Shown here: positions 9,510 through 17,596 of the stretch, piece by piece
Layout of the letters: each line of letters opens with the position of its first letter
How positions within the stretch are numbered: position 1 is the stretch's first letter
Source: an uncultured Clostridia bacterium
GTDB taxonomy: Bacteria > Bacillota > Clostridia > Oscillospirales > Acutalibacteraceae
Direction: 5' to 3'
Assembly (NCBI GenBank): GCA_937920235.1
Contig: CALGUK010000034.1
Span: 62,001 to 126,000 of the forward strand
DNA: 64,000 nt
Notes under the pieces: model-generated
Told to the model about the DNA's origin: nothing
The model's input: only the letters and a program-made list of their open reading frames with translations
Databases searched by the model: none
Translations under genes and position numbers: made by a program

Positions 9510-10319
9510 TTATCTTAAAATTGCGTTTTCCGTTATCTCCACCGCTTCCCTGTCCGGTCTGCATTCAAGCAACCATACAGGAACTTTTTTTATTATGCGA
9601 TCGAAGGTATCAAGCAGACAATCCGTTGCCGAGGTATCCCAATTGGGCATAAACACATGGGGCAGGAAAAGTCCGGTTGCCTCTGTAACCGACAGTTTCC
9701 GCAAGGAGTTTTCCTTACTCTGTCTCAGAACGACAATTCCTTTGACATCTGCCTTTTTGTTAAGGCAATAGGGCGAAGATCCTTTCCACGGTGTTCCGTA
9801 TGCAAAAACCTTATTATCGGAAATTTTCAGAAAAGCTTTATCTCCATTAACAATTTCTGCACTGCGGTATTTTTCCCAAAGCTGTGCCTGCGTGGTTTTT
9901 CCTATCCCCGACGGTCCCGCAAAAATTATTCCGTTTCCCTTGACATCCACAAAGGAAGCGTGAAGAAGCATTGTATTTTCGCGGCACAAACGTGAATAAA
10001 CCGCCGTTATGACCAACTCTTCACTGAACTCGCCGTTTTCCCCGCGACAGATTTTGATATTTTTCCACTCTCCGTCCGCAAACATCATTGCAGTAGGGTT
10101 CATTTTACAACGGAAAAATCTTTCAAATCCTCCCGAAACATACTCTACACCGTATGAAGTGGCAGCGATGTCCGAAAAATCTGAAATTTTGATGCTCTGG
10201 CAAGGATTATGACCTTCTGCCGAAAGAAAGTCCTTATACAATTCTTCCTCTTTTCCGAAGTTTACGGAAAAACAGCAATCGGCAAAATTATATTTCTTCA
10301 TCAGATCAGCTGCAAACAT
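9510..10319 (-). CDS. HPr kinase-like P-loop protein of the radical SAM cassette
   Basis: 269 residues. Walker A is GPSGIGKTT at about 135-143, followed by IVNGDKAFL and FAYGTPWKGS, the same layout as the protein at 1855-2574. The family includes kinases that phosphorylate RiPP precursors, so modification of the upstream peptide is a reasonable guess but unproven. The ATG at 10319 has AAGGCGG upstream and overlaps the candidate precursor gene by 19 nt. An ATG at 10301 forms a TGATG junction with that gene's stop and is an alternative start. It is the last gene of the operon. Confidence 0.8.
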   Translation of the reverse strand: MFAADLMKKYNFADCCFSVNFGKEEELYKDFLSAEGHNPCQSIKISDFSDIAATSYGVEYVSGGFERFFRCKMNPTAMMFADGEWKNIKICRGENGEFSEELVITAVYSRLCRENTMLLHASFVDVKGNGIIFAGPSGIGKTTQAQLWEKYRSAEIVNGDKAFLKISDNKVFAYGTPWKGSSPYCLNKKADVKGIVVLRQSKENSLRKLSVTEATGLFLPHVFMPNWDTSATDCLLDTFDRIIKKVPVWLLECRPDREAVEITENAILR

Positions 10320-10570
10320 GTTGTGGGAGCCGCCTTACCCTGCATATCCAAAAAGTACTCGACAAATGTCGAATTTTCCGGAACCGTAACGGGAGCAGAA
10401 AAAGATTCCGTATAGTAATCACGGCAGGGAGTAACTGTGTGGGAGAACAGAATGGTCATTGCGCCGGAAATCTGGTCTCCGCCGAAACTTCCCGGGATAG
10501 AAGAAGCTATATTCTCACTGAATTCAACAGAATAGAACCGAGACTTTGGAGCTATATATTCTTTTTTCAT
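10301..10570 (-). CDS. Candidate RiPP precursor peptide
   Basis: 89 residues, no family recognised. The gene overlaps the radical SAM gene by 4 nt (ATGA) with AGGAG just upstream, and its stop overlaps the HprK-like start, which argues for real, coupled translation. The N-terminal ~28 residues (MKKEYIAPKSRFYSVEF...) are charged and leader-like. A Gly-Gly at residues 30-31 precedes a Ser/Thr/Pro/aromatic-rich remainder with only two cysteines (C49, C85). Its place between a radical SAM/SPASM enzyme, a PqqD-like protein and an exporter is what suggests a precursor. It could instead be a small accessory protein. The C-terminus lacks the terminal Ser used by known lasso-peptide kinases. Confidence 0.6.
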   Translation of the reverse strand: MKKEYIAPKSRFYSVEFSENIASSIPGSFGGDQISGAMTILFSHTVTPCRDYYTESFSAPVTVPENSTFVEYFLDMQGKAAPTTCLQLI

Positions 10571-11628
10571 CTTCTCTCCTCCTCAATTTTTTTATTATAT
10601 GCCTCATACAGCCTTTTTGCCGTGTCACATACCGAAGCGGAAACCTTCTGTGCATCTCCGCTTTCTGCACAAAGCAAGCCGGGACAACGCTGACAAAATT
10701 CACCGTATTTACAATCCTTACATTCCTCGGGATTTTTCAAAGCATCAAGCTTATCAATTATCTCCCGCCAGGCATTTTTAAATCCGTCATCCAAAACCGA
10801 ATACGGTCCGTTCATAAATGCACAGAGCTGCATATGGCCGTTCCAGGTAATCCAGGCTGTTCTGCCGTAATTTGCGCACCACGAAAACGGTGATTCAGGG
10901 TTTCTGAATTTATGCTTTTCAAGCTGTTCCAAGGTAAGATTTTCTGCAAATTCACCGAACATAAACCTTGACGCTTCAGCGCTGTTCTTACAGCCTCTGA
11001 CAGATTTCACAACCGACACCGTATGACTGAACGGAACCTTATGCTCTGCCGCAAACCTATACATTTCTATGATATCATCTGCGTTTTCACGAACAATCGT
11101 TGCAGACAGTGCTAACGGAACTTTTTCTTTTTTTAAAAGCTCTATCGCTCTTGCTGTTGCCGTAAAACCGCCGTCAACTCCGCATACTTTTTTATAGGTT
11201 TCATTACTTGCACCGTAAAGTGATATTTTCACGGAAGACGGCATACCGTATTCTCTGAATTTTTCTATTGCTTTTTCATCTATCAATGAGCCATTCGATA
11301 AAAGCGAGATTACAAACCCCATTTTATTAAGCTCTTTATATATATCCCAGAAATCCGGTCTTGAAAGCGGCTCTCCGCCGGTAAGACACAGATAAATCGT
11401 GCCGCACTCCTTCGCCTGCTCCGCAATGTCCAGAATCTGCTCCGCAGTCATCATACTGCCATATACTCTTGCCTGCTTCTCCGAGAGTCTTACATAACAC
11501 ATCACACAGGAAAAGTTGCAGAACGGAGTTAATTCAAGCGTCAATGCAACCGGGATTTTATGTTCCTTCGCATAAGGCCCCACAAGATACGGATATTCAT
11601 ATTCAAAAGGCAATCCGCAATTATTCAT
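10567..11628 (-). CDS. Radical SAM/SPASM peptide-modifying enzyme
   Basis: 353 residues from ATG 11628. The radical SAM motif CNFSCVMC (C37, C41, C44) is followed by LCLTGGEPLSRPDF. The C-terminal third has a SPASM-type set of cysteines (WCANYG..., MQLCAF, CKDCKYGEFCQRCPG) for auxiliary Fe-S clusters. Such enzymes install thioether, C-C or related crosslinks in ribosomal peptides, or act on PQQ- or mycofactocin-like precursors. The ATG overlaps the PqqD-like stop by 8 nt and has AAGGGG upstream; a TTG at 11634 is poorly spaced and was not used. The candidate precursor follows with a 4-nt overlap. Confidence 0.93.
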   Translation of the reverse strand: MNNCGLPFEYEYPYLVGPYAKEHKIPVALTLELTPFCNFSCVMCYVRLSEKQARVYGSMMTAEQILDIAEQAKECGTIYLCLTGGEPLSRPDFWDIYKELNKMGFVISLLSNGSLIDEKAIEKFREYGMPSSVKISLYGASNETYKKVCGVDGGFTATARAIELLKKEKVPLALSATIVRENADDIIEMYRFAAEHKVPFSHTVSVVKSVRGCKNSAEASRFMFGEFAENLTLEQLEKHKFRNPESPFSWCANYGRTAWITWNGHMQLCAFMNGPYSVLDDGFKNAWREIIDKLDALKNPEECKDCKYGEFCQRCPGLLCAESGDAQKVSASVCDTAKRLYEAYNKKIEEERR

Positions 11629-11893
11629 CGACAATTACCCCTTGCTCAAAAAGACCGTTTAAAAAGCTGTCTACATCTGCTTGCGCTGTTGCCCTGTCAA
11701 TTTCATAAGCTTCGAGCAGAATATCAGCAAGATTTTCTTTCTTCGCCCCTTTTACGAGCTCTCTCCAAAGCAAAGCACCGCTTTCGGTCAAGGCTATAAC
11801 ACCGTGTACTTCAGACGTACGGCGTCCTACAGGCACGGCAATTGTCTCATTGCCGATTTTTCTCAGCACAAAGCCCTCTTTGACCTTCAGCAT
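11621..11893 (-). CDS. PqqD-like RiPP recognition protein
   Basis: 90 residues of PqqD type: VKEGFVLRKIGNETIAVPVG, then LTESGALLWRELVKG, then a helical C-terminal half ending VDSFLNGLFEQGVIVDE. It would bind the leader of the precursor and present it to the radical SAM enzyme whose start it overlaps. The ABC exporter ends 5 nt upstream. It is the counterpart of the protein at 1599-1865. Confidence 0.88.
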   Translation of the reverse strand: MLKVKEGFVLRKIGNETIAVPVGRRTSEVHGVIALTESGALLWRELVKGAKKENLADILLEAYEIDRATAQADVDSFLNGLFEQGVIVDE

Positions 11894-11898
11894 TTCTG

Positions 11899-13623
11899 TT
11901 ACTCCTCTGTTTTTTTATATTCTTCAAATTTTCCGTCTTCCAATATTCTGTATATGCTTGAACAGTATCTCAACATACTCGGTCTGTGCGTGGTAAGTAT
12001 GCAGATTCTCTTCGGATCACGTTTCATTATATTTTCAATTACCTTTTCTTCTGTTTCGGCATCAAGCGAAGACGTTGCCTCATCCATAAGCAGAACGGGT
12101 GACTTTCTCAAAAGCGCTCTTGCAATTGAAATTCTCTGTGCTTGGCCTTCAGAAAGGTTATAATTCCGTTCTCCTATCAGAGAGTTAAGTCCGTCGGGCA
12201 GTTTTGATACAAATCCCCATGCCTCTGCGGCTTTGAGAACATCAACAAGCTCCTCATCCGTAGCATCCGGCTTAACCACTCTCAGATTTTCCGCAACAGT
12301 TCCGCAAATTATATTATTAGTCTGTAATACGTATGAGCAAAGACGTCTCGTACTGAATCCCGCATCAAGCATATTTTTTCCGTCAGAGGAAAAAGTTATT
12401 CTGCCATCGTCGGGATGAAGCAAGCCCAATATCAGACGGAGAACAGTGGTTTTTCCCTCTCCCGAAGTGCCGACCAATCCGATTATTTCCCCCGACCTTG
12501 CGGTAAAGCAAACATCCTTGATTACATCCGCAGGAGCCTCCGAATATCTGAACTTTATATTCTCTGCCGTTATTTCAAGAGAGCCCTTCTTTGCCTCAAG
12601 CAGTAAAGCCTCTGCCTCATCCGCAAAGCTGTCCTTTTCTGTTGCAAGCTTTGAGAGCTCCATAATTCTGCCTGCCGCTGTTGCGACCGACACAACACTC
12701 GGCCCTAAGGAAACCATTGAATTAAAGGAGTTTGTCAGCGTTCCGGATAGCTGGATAAACAATGTCATTGTACCGAATGAAATTGCACCCTGCCAGAGTC
12801 TCCATACACCCCAACCGTAGCAGGAATATGAAACGATAAGACCGATTACGGACATAGCAATCGTGGTAAGAATAGAAAACTTTTCATTTTCCAACCTCAC
12901 ATCACGGTACTGCTCCAACAAAATTCTGAATTTTTCGGAAAATATCTTATGCAGACTGAAGGATTTAATCATCTGCATATTGTTAACGACCTCATTGTAT
13001 TCCGATATTATCATACCGCCGGCTTCACGAGTTTTGAGATTATACTTGCGGACTCTCTTTAACATATAGTTTGATGTAATCATAACTACCGGAGCGCCGG
13101 CGATGGCTATAACTGCCATGGTTTTATCATAATAAAAGACGATAAGTGCCGCACCGATAAACTGAACGAGTCTCGTTACAACAGCAGGAAGAACATTTAT
13201 CACTCCGGAAGATATTATATTGATATCTCCCTCAAGTCTGTTAATCAAATCTCCCGTACGGTATCGGCTGATTTCCTCCCACTCTGTATAAAGCAGGTGA
13301 TTATAAAATTCCGAGCGGATTTCCTTGTTTACCTTTGTACCGACTCTTGCCGTGACAGTCGAGCTTAGAGCCTGAAAGAGAATCTGCATTACGGCAAGCC
13401 CTATTACCGTTGCCGCGGCATAAAGAATACCGTCTTTTTCGTGATTTACGACAATGTCAATAAGGTATTTTGATGCCACACTTGAACCGAGACCCATTAC
13501 AATTGCAACAACGCCGAAGATGATGTATATAACAATACTCCACCAATATCTTCGCACATATTTCATCAACCATTTCCATTCTTCAATGATTGCGGCAAGT
13601 GTTTTTTTGTAGTCTTTTCTCAT
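11899..13623 (-). CDS. ABC exporter of the radical SAM cassette
   Basis: 574 residues: a six-helix permease (about 20-310) and an ATPase domain with VGTSGEGKTT (Walker A), LSEGQAQRISIARAL (signature) and VLLMDEATSSLD (Walker B). Like the exporter at the left edge, it has no C39 peptidase domain, so leader removal would need another protease. Spacing to the upstream BY-kinase gene is 23 nt and to the PqqD-like gene 5 nt, which puts it in the same transcription unit. The most likely cargo is the modified peptide of this locus. Confidence 0.93.
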   Translation of the reverse strand: MRKDYKKTLAAIIEEWKWLMKYVRRYWWSIVIYIIFGVVAIVMGLGSSVASKYLIDIVVNHEKDGILYAAATVIGLAVMQILFQALSSTVTARVGTKVNKEIRSEFYNHLLYTEWEEISRYRTGDLINRLEGDINIISSGVINVLPAVVTRLVQFIGAALIVFYYDKTMAVIAIAGAPVVMITSNYMLKRVRKYNLKTREAGGMIISEYNEVVNNMQMIKSFSLHKIFSEKFRILLEQYRDVRLENEKFSILTTIAMSVIGLIVSYSCYGWGVWRLWQGAISFGTMTLFIQLSGTLTNSFNSMVSLGPSVVSVATAAGRIMELSKLATEKDSFADEAEALLLEAKKGSLEITAENIKFRYSEAPADVIKDVCFTARSGEIIGLVGTSGEGKTTVLRLILGLLHPDDGRITFSSDGKNMLDAGFSTRRLCSYVLQTNNIICGTVAENLRVVKPDATDEELVDVLKAAEAWGFVSKLPDGLNSLIGERNYNLSEGQAQRISIARALLRKSPVLLMDEATSSLDAETEEKVIENIMKRDPKRICILTTHRPSMLRYCSSIYRILEDGKFEEYKKTEE

Positions 13624-13646
13624 AATATCACACCAAAAACCACTGA

Positions 13647-15119
13647 TTACTTTTTACCGTATCTGTAGCCGTAACCGTAGCCGTATTTCTTATAGCCGTA
13701 CCTGTTGTAAGCATAGCCGTATCCGCCGTAATAATAACCGTATCCCGTAATACCTGAGCCTGCGGCATTCAGAACGCATCCCATTATGTGAGCGTTTACG
13801 GAATGAAGATTTTCAAGAGCATATCTGATACGCGTTGTTCTGACGGTATCCTGTTTTATAACAAGAACAGTCGAATCAACCGCTTCGGCTATCGTTATCG
13901 GGTCTGATACAAGTGCACATGGCGGTGCGTCTACTATAATACAGTCATATTTCTTCTTCAGCTCTTTTATGCAATTATCAAGATATTCGGCTCGCATAAT
14001 CTTCCACATATCTTTTTCCTGCACGGTAAAACGAAGAGAATCCAGGCGAAGAGACGGAAAGCGCCTTATTTCCGTATTTGAATCGGAATTATAAAGTTCT
14101 TCACCTTCAACATCCTTGAGCTGTTCCGCAACACTCGGATTACGCAGGTCACCGTCAACTATAATTACCTTTTTTTCCATTTGGGCCATTGCAATTGCAA
14201 GATTGAGCGCGATTGTAGTTTTTCCTTCATCGGGAGCAGTGCTTGTAACCATTATCGCCTTTTTTTCCTCTCCCATTTCACTGACAACGGCATTTCTGAA
14301 CTGTCTCACAGTTTCAAGGAAAGAGTCTCCCGTTAATCTGTTTGTTATAAGTACGGAATCGTCAACCATCTTATTGTATTTTTTAAAGGTGACCTTTGGA
14401 ATGATTCCGAGACACTCTATATTGACCTTTTCCGTTAAATCCTTCTTTGTTCTTATTGTATCACGGGTAAGAACATATACGGCTATCCAGGCGCAACCGA
14501 GTATTGTTCCCAACACAAAACCGAGTGCCACGAACAACACGGTATTTCGACTATTTGAAGGAGCCTCAGGTAAAATCGGCTCTGAAATCATAACAAGCTG
14601 CGAGGACCCGATTACATATTCCGCAACCGACGGATAATTCTTCATTGCCGACACAAGCACGTCATATGTACTTTGTGCATCCCTGCCGGTTGCGGTCATC
14701 GTAAACATATTTGTTCCCGTAACCGAAGTAGCTGAAATTGATGCCGGCATTACCGGAACACCAAGATCCTCACATACAGCAGATTGAAGAAGGTTGCTTT
14801 CAAGAATATAGGGAAAAGTATCTGACAACTGTTCTGCGGTTGTGCGGCTGTAATAATAAGAATAAGTTGTAATACCGCCTCCGCTTGTGCTTACCTCCTG
14901 AGTCTGCACAGTAAACGTTGCGGAAACCGAATATTTCGGAGTAAACCTAAGAAAGCTCAGTACTCCGAACGCAAGAGCAAAAACAACTGCAAGAAGAACA
15001 CAAAGCCACCAGAATTTATGAAATCCTCGCCAGATGTCACTCATATAAAAATTGAGTTCCTTGCCTTTAGTGCTTTCCTCTTTGTTATCAAATTGTGGTG
15101 ATACTTCTTTTTTAGCCAT
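13647..15119 (-). CDS. Wzz-type polysaccharide copolymerase fused to BY-kinase, Tyr-rich tail
   Basis: 490 residues. Membrane helices near 35-55 and 195-220 flank an extracellular Wzz-like region. The cytoplasmic C-terminal half is a bacterial tyrosine kinase with APDEGKTT (Walker A), VIIVDGDLRNPS (Walker A') and CIIVDAPP (Walker B). The last ~33 residues carry 14 tyrosines in Gly-Tyr repeats, the usual autophosphorylation cluster. Such proteins set the length and export of surface polysaccharide. No glycosyltransferase or flippase lies nearby. The DNA of the tail looks repetitive only because of GGN-TAY codons. Confidence 0.9.
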   Translation of the reverse strand: MAKKEVSPQFDNKEESTKGKELNFYMSDIWRGFHKFWWLCVLLAVVFALAFGVLSFLRFTPKYSVSATFTVQTQEVSTSGGGITTYSYYYSRTTAEQLSDTFPYILESNLLQSAVCEDLGVPVMPASISATSVTGTNMFTMTATGRDAQSTYDVLVSAMKNYPSVAEYVIGSSQLVMISEPILPEAPSNSRNTVLFVALGFVLGTILGCAWIAVYVLTRDTIRTKKDLTEKVNIECLGIIPKVTFKKYNKMVDDSVLITNRLTGDSFLETVRQFRNAVVSEMGEEKKAIMVTSTAPDEGKTTIALNLAIAMAQMEKKVIIVDGDLRNPSVAEQLKDVEGEELYNSDSNTEIRRFPSLRLDSLRFTVQEKDMWKIMRAEYLDNCIKELKKKYDCIIVDAPPCALVSDPITIAEAVDSTVLVIKQDTVRTTRIRYALENLHSVNAHIMGCVLNAAGSGITGYGYYYGGYGYAYNRYGYKKYGYGYGYRYGKK

Positions 15120-15145
15120 AACACACCATTACCATATGAAAATCT

Positions 15146-16558
15146 TTATGAGCGGTTATACTTTGAATACCGCCCCACATACGATGCCTCGTCGGCGCCA
15201 AGCTGACCGAAGAGAGTAAACTCCTTATGAGCGTCATTAAGCAGACATCCCGCAAGCTTATCTTTTCTGCTGAGTTGCAATACGGCATCATTGATGTCAC
15301 CCGTTTTTACGTGGTCAGCCTTGATCACAAGAATTGACTTGTCTGACATGTTTGAGATTGATATAACGTCTGCCGCAGCCGAAATAGGCATTGAGTCGAT
15401 TAAAACATAGTCATATTCCGCCGCAATTCTGTCAATCGCAGACTTAACTGACGGTCTGTTTATCCATTCCGTAAATCCGCTGTGTCTTCTCTTATTAAGA
15501 CCTACGAAAACATTTGTGTTTTTATACTGAACAAGATTGAGTTCCGAATATGCCGCATCTCCGGAAAGAATGTGAGCCAAGTCAACATCCTCCGTCTTCA
15601 TGTCGAGAGTTTTCATAACCGAAGGCTTGAGAAGATCCATATCAAGAAGAGCTACCTTACTTCCGCGCCTTGCCAAAGTCAGGGCTGTATTGATCGTAAC
15701 AGTCGTTTTTCCCTCATTTGCGGCAACACTGGTTATAAGAAATACCTTGTCGCCCTTTGTCTGTTTAAGATATTCAAGCTTTGTTGCAAATTTCTGATAG
15801 TTTTCAACAAAACCGAAGCTTGCAAAGGGTTCTGTCACAAGTTTTTTTGCTTTTCTGCGTTTAACGAAATCCTTAAAGGTTTTGTAGTCGTTTTCCTGAA
15901 GAATTGTACCGAGGAGAGTAACACCTATCTTCTTTTCGTATGACTTTTCATCCTTTACCGTATCTCTCATAAGAGATATGAGCACAATTGCACCGAGTGT
16001 CAGAATAACAACAGCAAAAACAATATGCTTTTCATATGCCATCTTCGAGGAATTTGACGGTGCCTTGGGAACCTCAGGAGCTCTGACAATATCAATTACG
16101 GCATTTGAGAAGATAGAATCTGAAATCTGAGGATAAACATCAAGAATCGCCTTGAGTTCTGCATAAGCTACCTCCGGCTCATCCGCACTGACACTCAGAT
16201 TGATGATGTTTGTATTGGTAAGTGCGCTCGCACTGACAGATCCCTCAAATTCGTCTTTTTCGAGGTAACCGGCCGCCTTTTCTTTCATTGACGGCTGAAC
16301 GAAAACCTCTGAAAAGATCACAGCCATTTCAGACGAAGCAGACAGATTTGTATATGCCTGATATGTTCCCGCTTTAACCTGAACCATAAGCGTTGCCGAG
16401 CTTGTGTACATCGGCTTGTAGCTCACCTGTTCATAAACATAAACCGAAACAAAGCCTATAATCGCTGCAAGGACAAGCAACCAACAATTAAGTACAATAT
16501 CCTTGACAACGCTGAACCATTCAAATGTAAAAATACCAAAAACCGATTTGTTTTTCAT
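15146..16558 (-). CDS. Wzz-type copolymerase fused to BY-kinase-like ATPase, without Tyr cluster
   Basis: 470 residues, same layout as its neighbour: two helices (about 20-45 and 180-198) around a Wzz region, then a P-loop domain with AANEGKTTV, ALLDMDLLKPS and VLIDSMPIS. Two things differ from the usual BY-kinase: the Walker A' segment has Lys where Arg is common, and the C-terminus has only three spread tyrosines (SYVGRYSKYNRS). It may therefore be a partner or substrate of the second kinase rather than an equal. It starts 19 nt after the DUF5011-like gene and ends 26 nt before the second kinase. Confidence 0.88.
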   Translation of the reverse strand: MKNKSVFGIFTFEWFSVVKDIVLNCWLLVLAAIIGFVSVYVYEQVSYKPMYTSSATLMVQVKAGTYQAYTNLSASSEMAVIFSEVFVQPSMKEKAAGYLEKDEFEGSVSASALTNTNIINLSVSADEPEVAYAELKAILDVYPQISDSIFSNAVIDIVRAPEVPKAPSNSSKMAYEKHIVFAVVILTLGAIVLISLMRDTVKDEKSYEKKIGVTLLGTILQENDYKTFKDFVKRRKAKKLVTEPFASFGFVENYQKFATKLEYLKQTKGDKVFLITSVAANEGKTTVTINTALTLARRGSKVALLDMDLLKPSVMKTLDMKTEDVDLAHILSGDAAYSELNLVQYKNTNVFVGLNKRRHSGFTEWINRPSVKSAIDRIAAEYDYVLIDSMPISAAADVISISNMSDKSILVIKADHVKTGDINDAVLQLSRKDKLAGCLLNDAHKEFTLFGQLGADEASYVGRYSKYNRS

Positions 16559-16577
16559 AATATTACCTTCCGGACCG

Positions 16578-17384
16578 TTATTCCACTATAATTGTCATTA
16601 CCGCATAACCTCTTCTGCCATCTATATCCTGCGTTTCATATCTGGCTTCATAAGAGCCCGGTTTGGTTATATCAAGGTTTGTATCAATAAGAACATTTAC
16701 GGGTTGTTCATACTTATCAACAGCGGAGCGCACATATTTTACAAGGTCAACCTTTTCCCCGACCTTTGTATATACAATATGTTCACTGAGTTCGATTTTA
16801 GGTGCCGAGAGGCTGAGATCCTTTATATATACGGGCAGTTCCATATATATCGTATCGCCCATACTGTTTGTCGCCTGGAGAGAAACCGTAAAGACTCCGA
16901 CCTCATTTACGTTATAATCCGTTGCGGTAACGATAACTCTGTCGCTTATGTCACCGTCAATACAGTCCGTAGCACCCACACAGGACTGAATGTTTATTTT
17001 TTCACCCAATGAAAAGACAAGGGATTTGTTGATGACGAATTCGGGCTCGGTATAATCGGTATAATGAATTTTTCTTGTTGCAGATGTAGCATGATTATCA
17101 TTATCACACACGGCATAAGTAACAATAGATACACCGTCTTCAATAAACTTTGAGATAGACTCAATTATTATTTTCGAGCTTATGTCCCCGTCTTTTTTAT
17201 CATAGGCGGTGACACCCGCCAGCAGTTCCTCCTCCGTAACATCGATACTTACATCAATGATTTCTTCGTCAATGGTGATTACGGGTACGGTATCGTCCTG
17301 CTTCTTTTCTTTTATGTAGAAAAAGGCGAAAAGGCTAATTGATATTGCACAAAGCGCAGACATTCCGATTTGCAAATATTTCAT
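16578..17384 (-). CDS. DUF5011/Ig-like repeat surface protein
   Basis: 268 residues. A single N-terminal membrane segment (about 8-24) is followed by two or three Ig-like repeats with the DUF5011 hallmark (VTAYDKKDGDISSKI; CVGATDCIDGDISDRV). Such domains occur in extracellular adhesion or polysaccharide-associated proteins. A strong Shine-Dalgarno (AAAAGGAGG) precedes the ATG. It is the first gene of the eight-gene operon and may sit outside the membrane with the two Wzz proteins; that is inference. Confidence 0.82.
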   Translation of the reverse strand: MKYLQIGMSALCAISISLFAFFYIKEKKQDDTVPVITIDEEIIDVSIDVTEEELLAGVTAYDKKDGDISSKIIIESISKFIEDGVSIVTYAVCDNDNHATSATRKIHYTDYTEPEFVINKSLVFSLGEKINIQSCVGATDCIDGDISDRVIVTATDYNVNEVGVFTVSLQATNSMGDTIYMELPVYIKDLSLSAPKIELSEHIVYTKVGEKVDLVKYVRSAVDKYEQPVNVLIDTNLDITKPGSYEARYETQDIDGRRGYAVMTIIVE

Positions 17385-17468
17385 ATCAATTCCTCCTTTT
17401 ACACCAAATCATACTTCACCAGAATATATTTCATTTTATTCTACACCTATTTGCAATTATTTTCAACT

Positions 17469-17498
17469 ATTTTGCAACATTTTTACAAAAATTGTCAA
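17469..17498 (-). promoter_or_regulatory. Candidate promoter for the DUF5011/BY-kinase/radical SAM operon
   Basis: Minus strand: TTGACA (17498-17493, perfect) with an 18-nt spacer to CAAAAT (17474-17469, 4/6 match). It is the only good -35 between the prfB terminator and the first gene. Confidence 0.45.
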
Positions 17499-17553
17499 TT
17501 TCCGTACCGATAAATTCTGATTTTTTTCGTATTTTCCCGTTATGCCGAAAGCA

Positions 17554-17586
17554 GAAAAAAATCGCCCCTGTTTTCAGGAGCGATTT
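17554..17586 (-). terminator. prfB terminator
   Basis: Minus strand stem AAATCGCTCCTG / CAGGGGCGATTT with a 4-nt loop and a T-run. It isolates prfB from the operon that follows. Confidence 0.85.
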
Positions 17587-17596
17587 CTTTGAATTA

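Noticed and set aside
13650..13745. Repetitive GTA/CCG-rich DNA that looked like a tandem repeat
   Set aside because: It is the coding sequence of the Gly-Tyr-rich BY-kinase tail.
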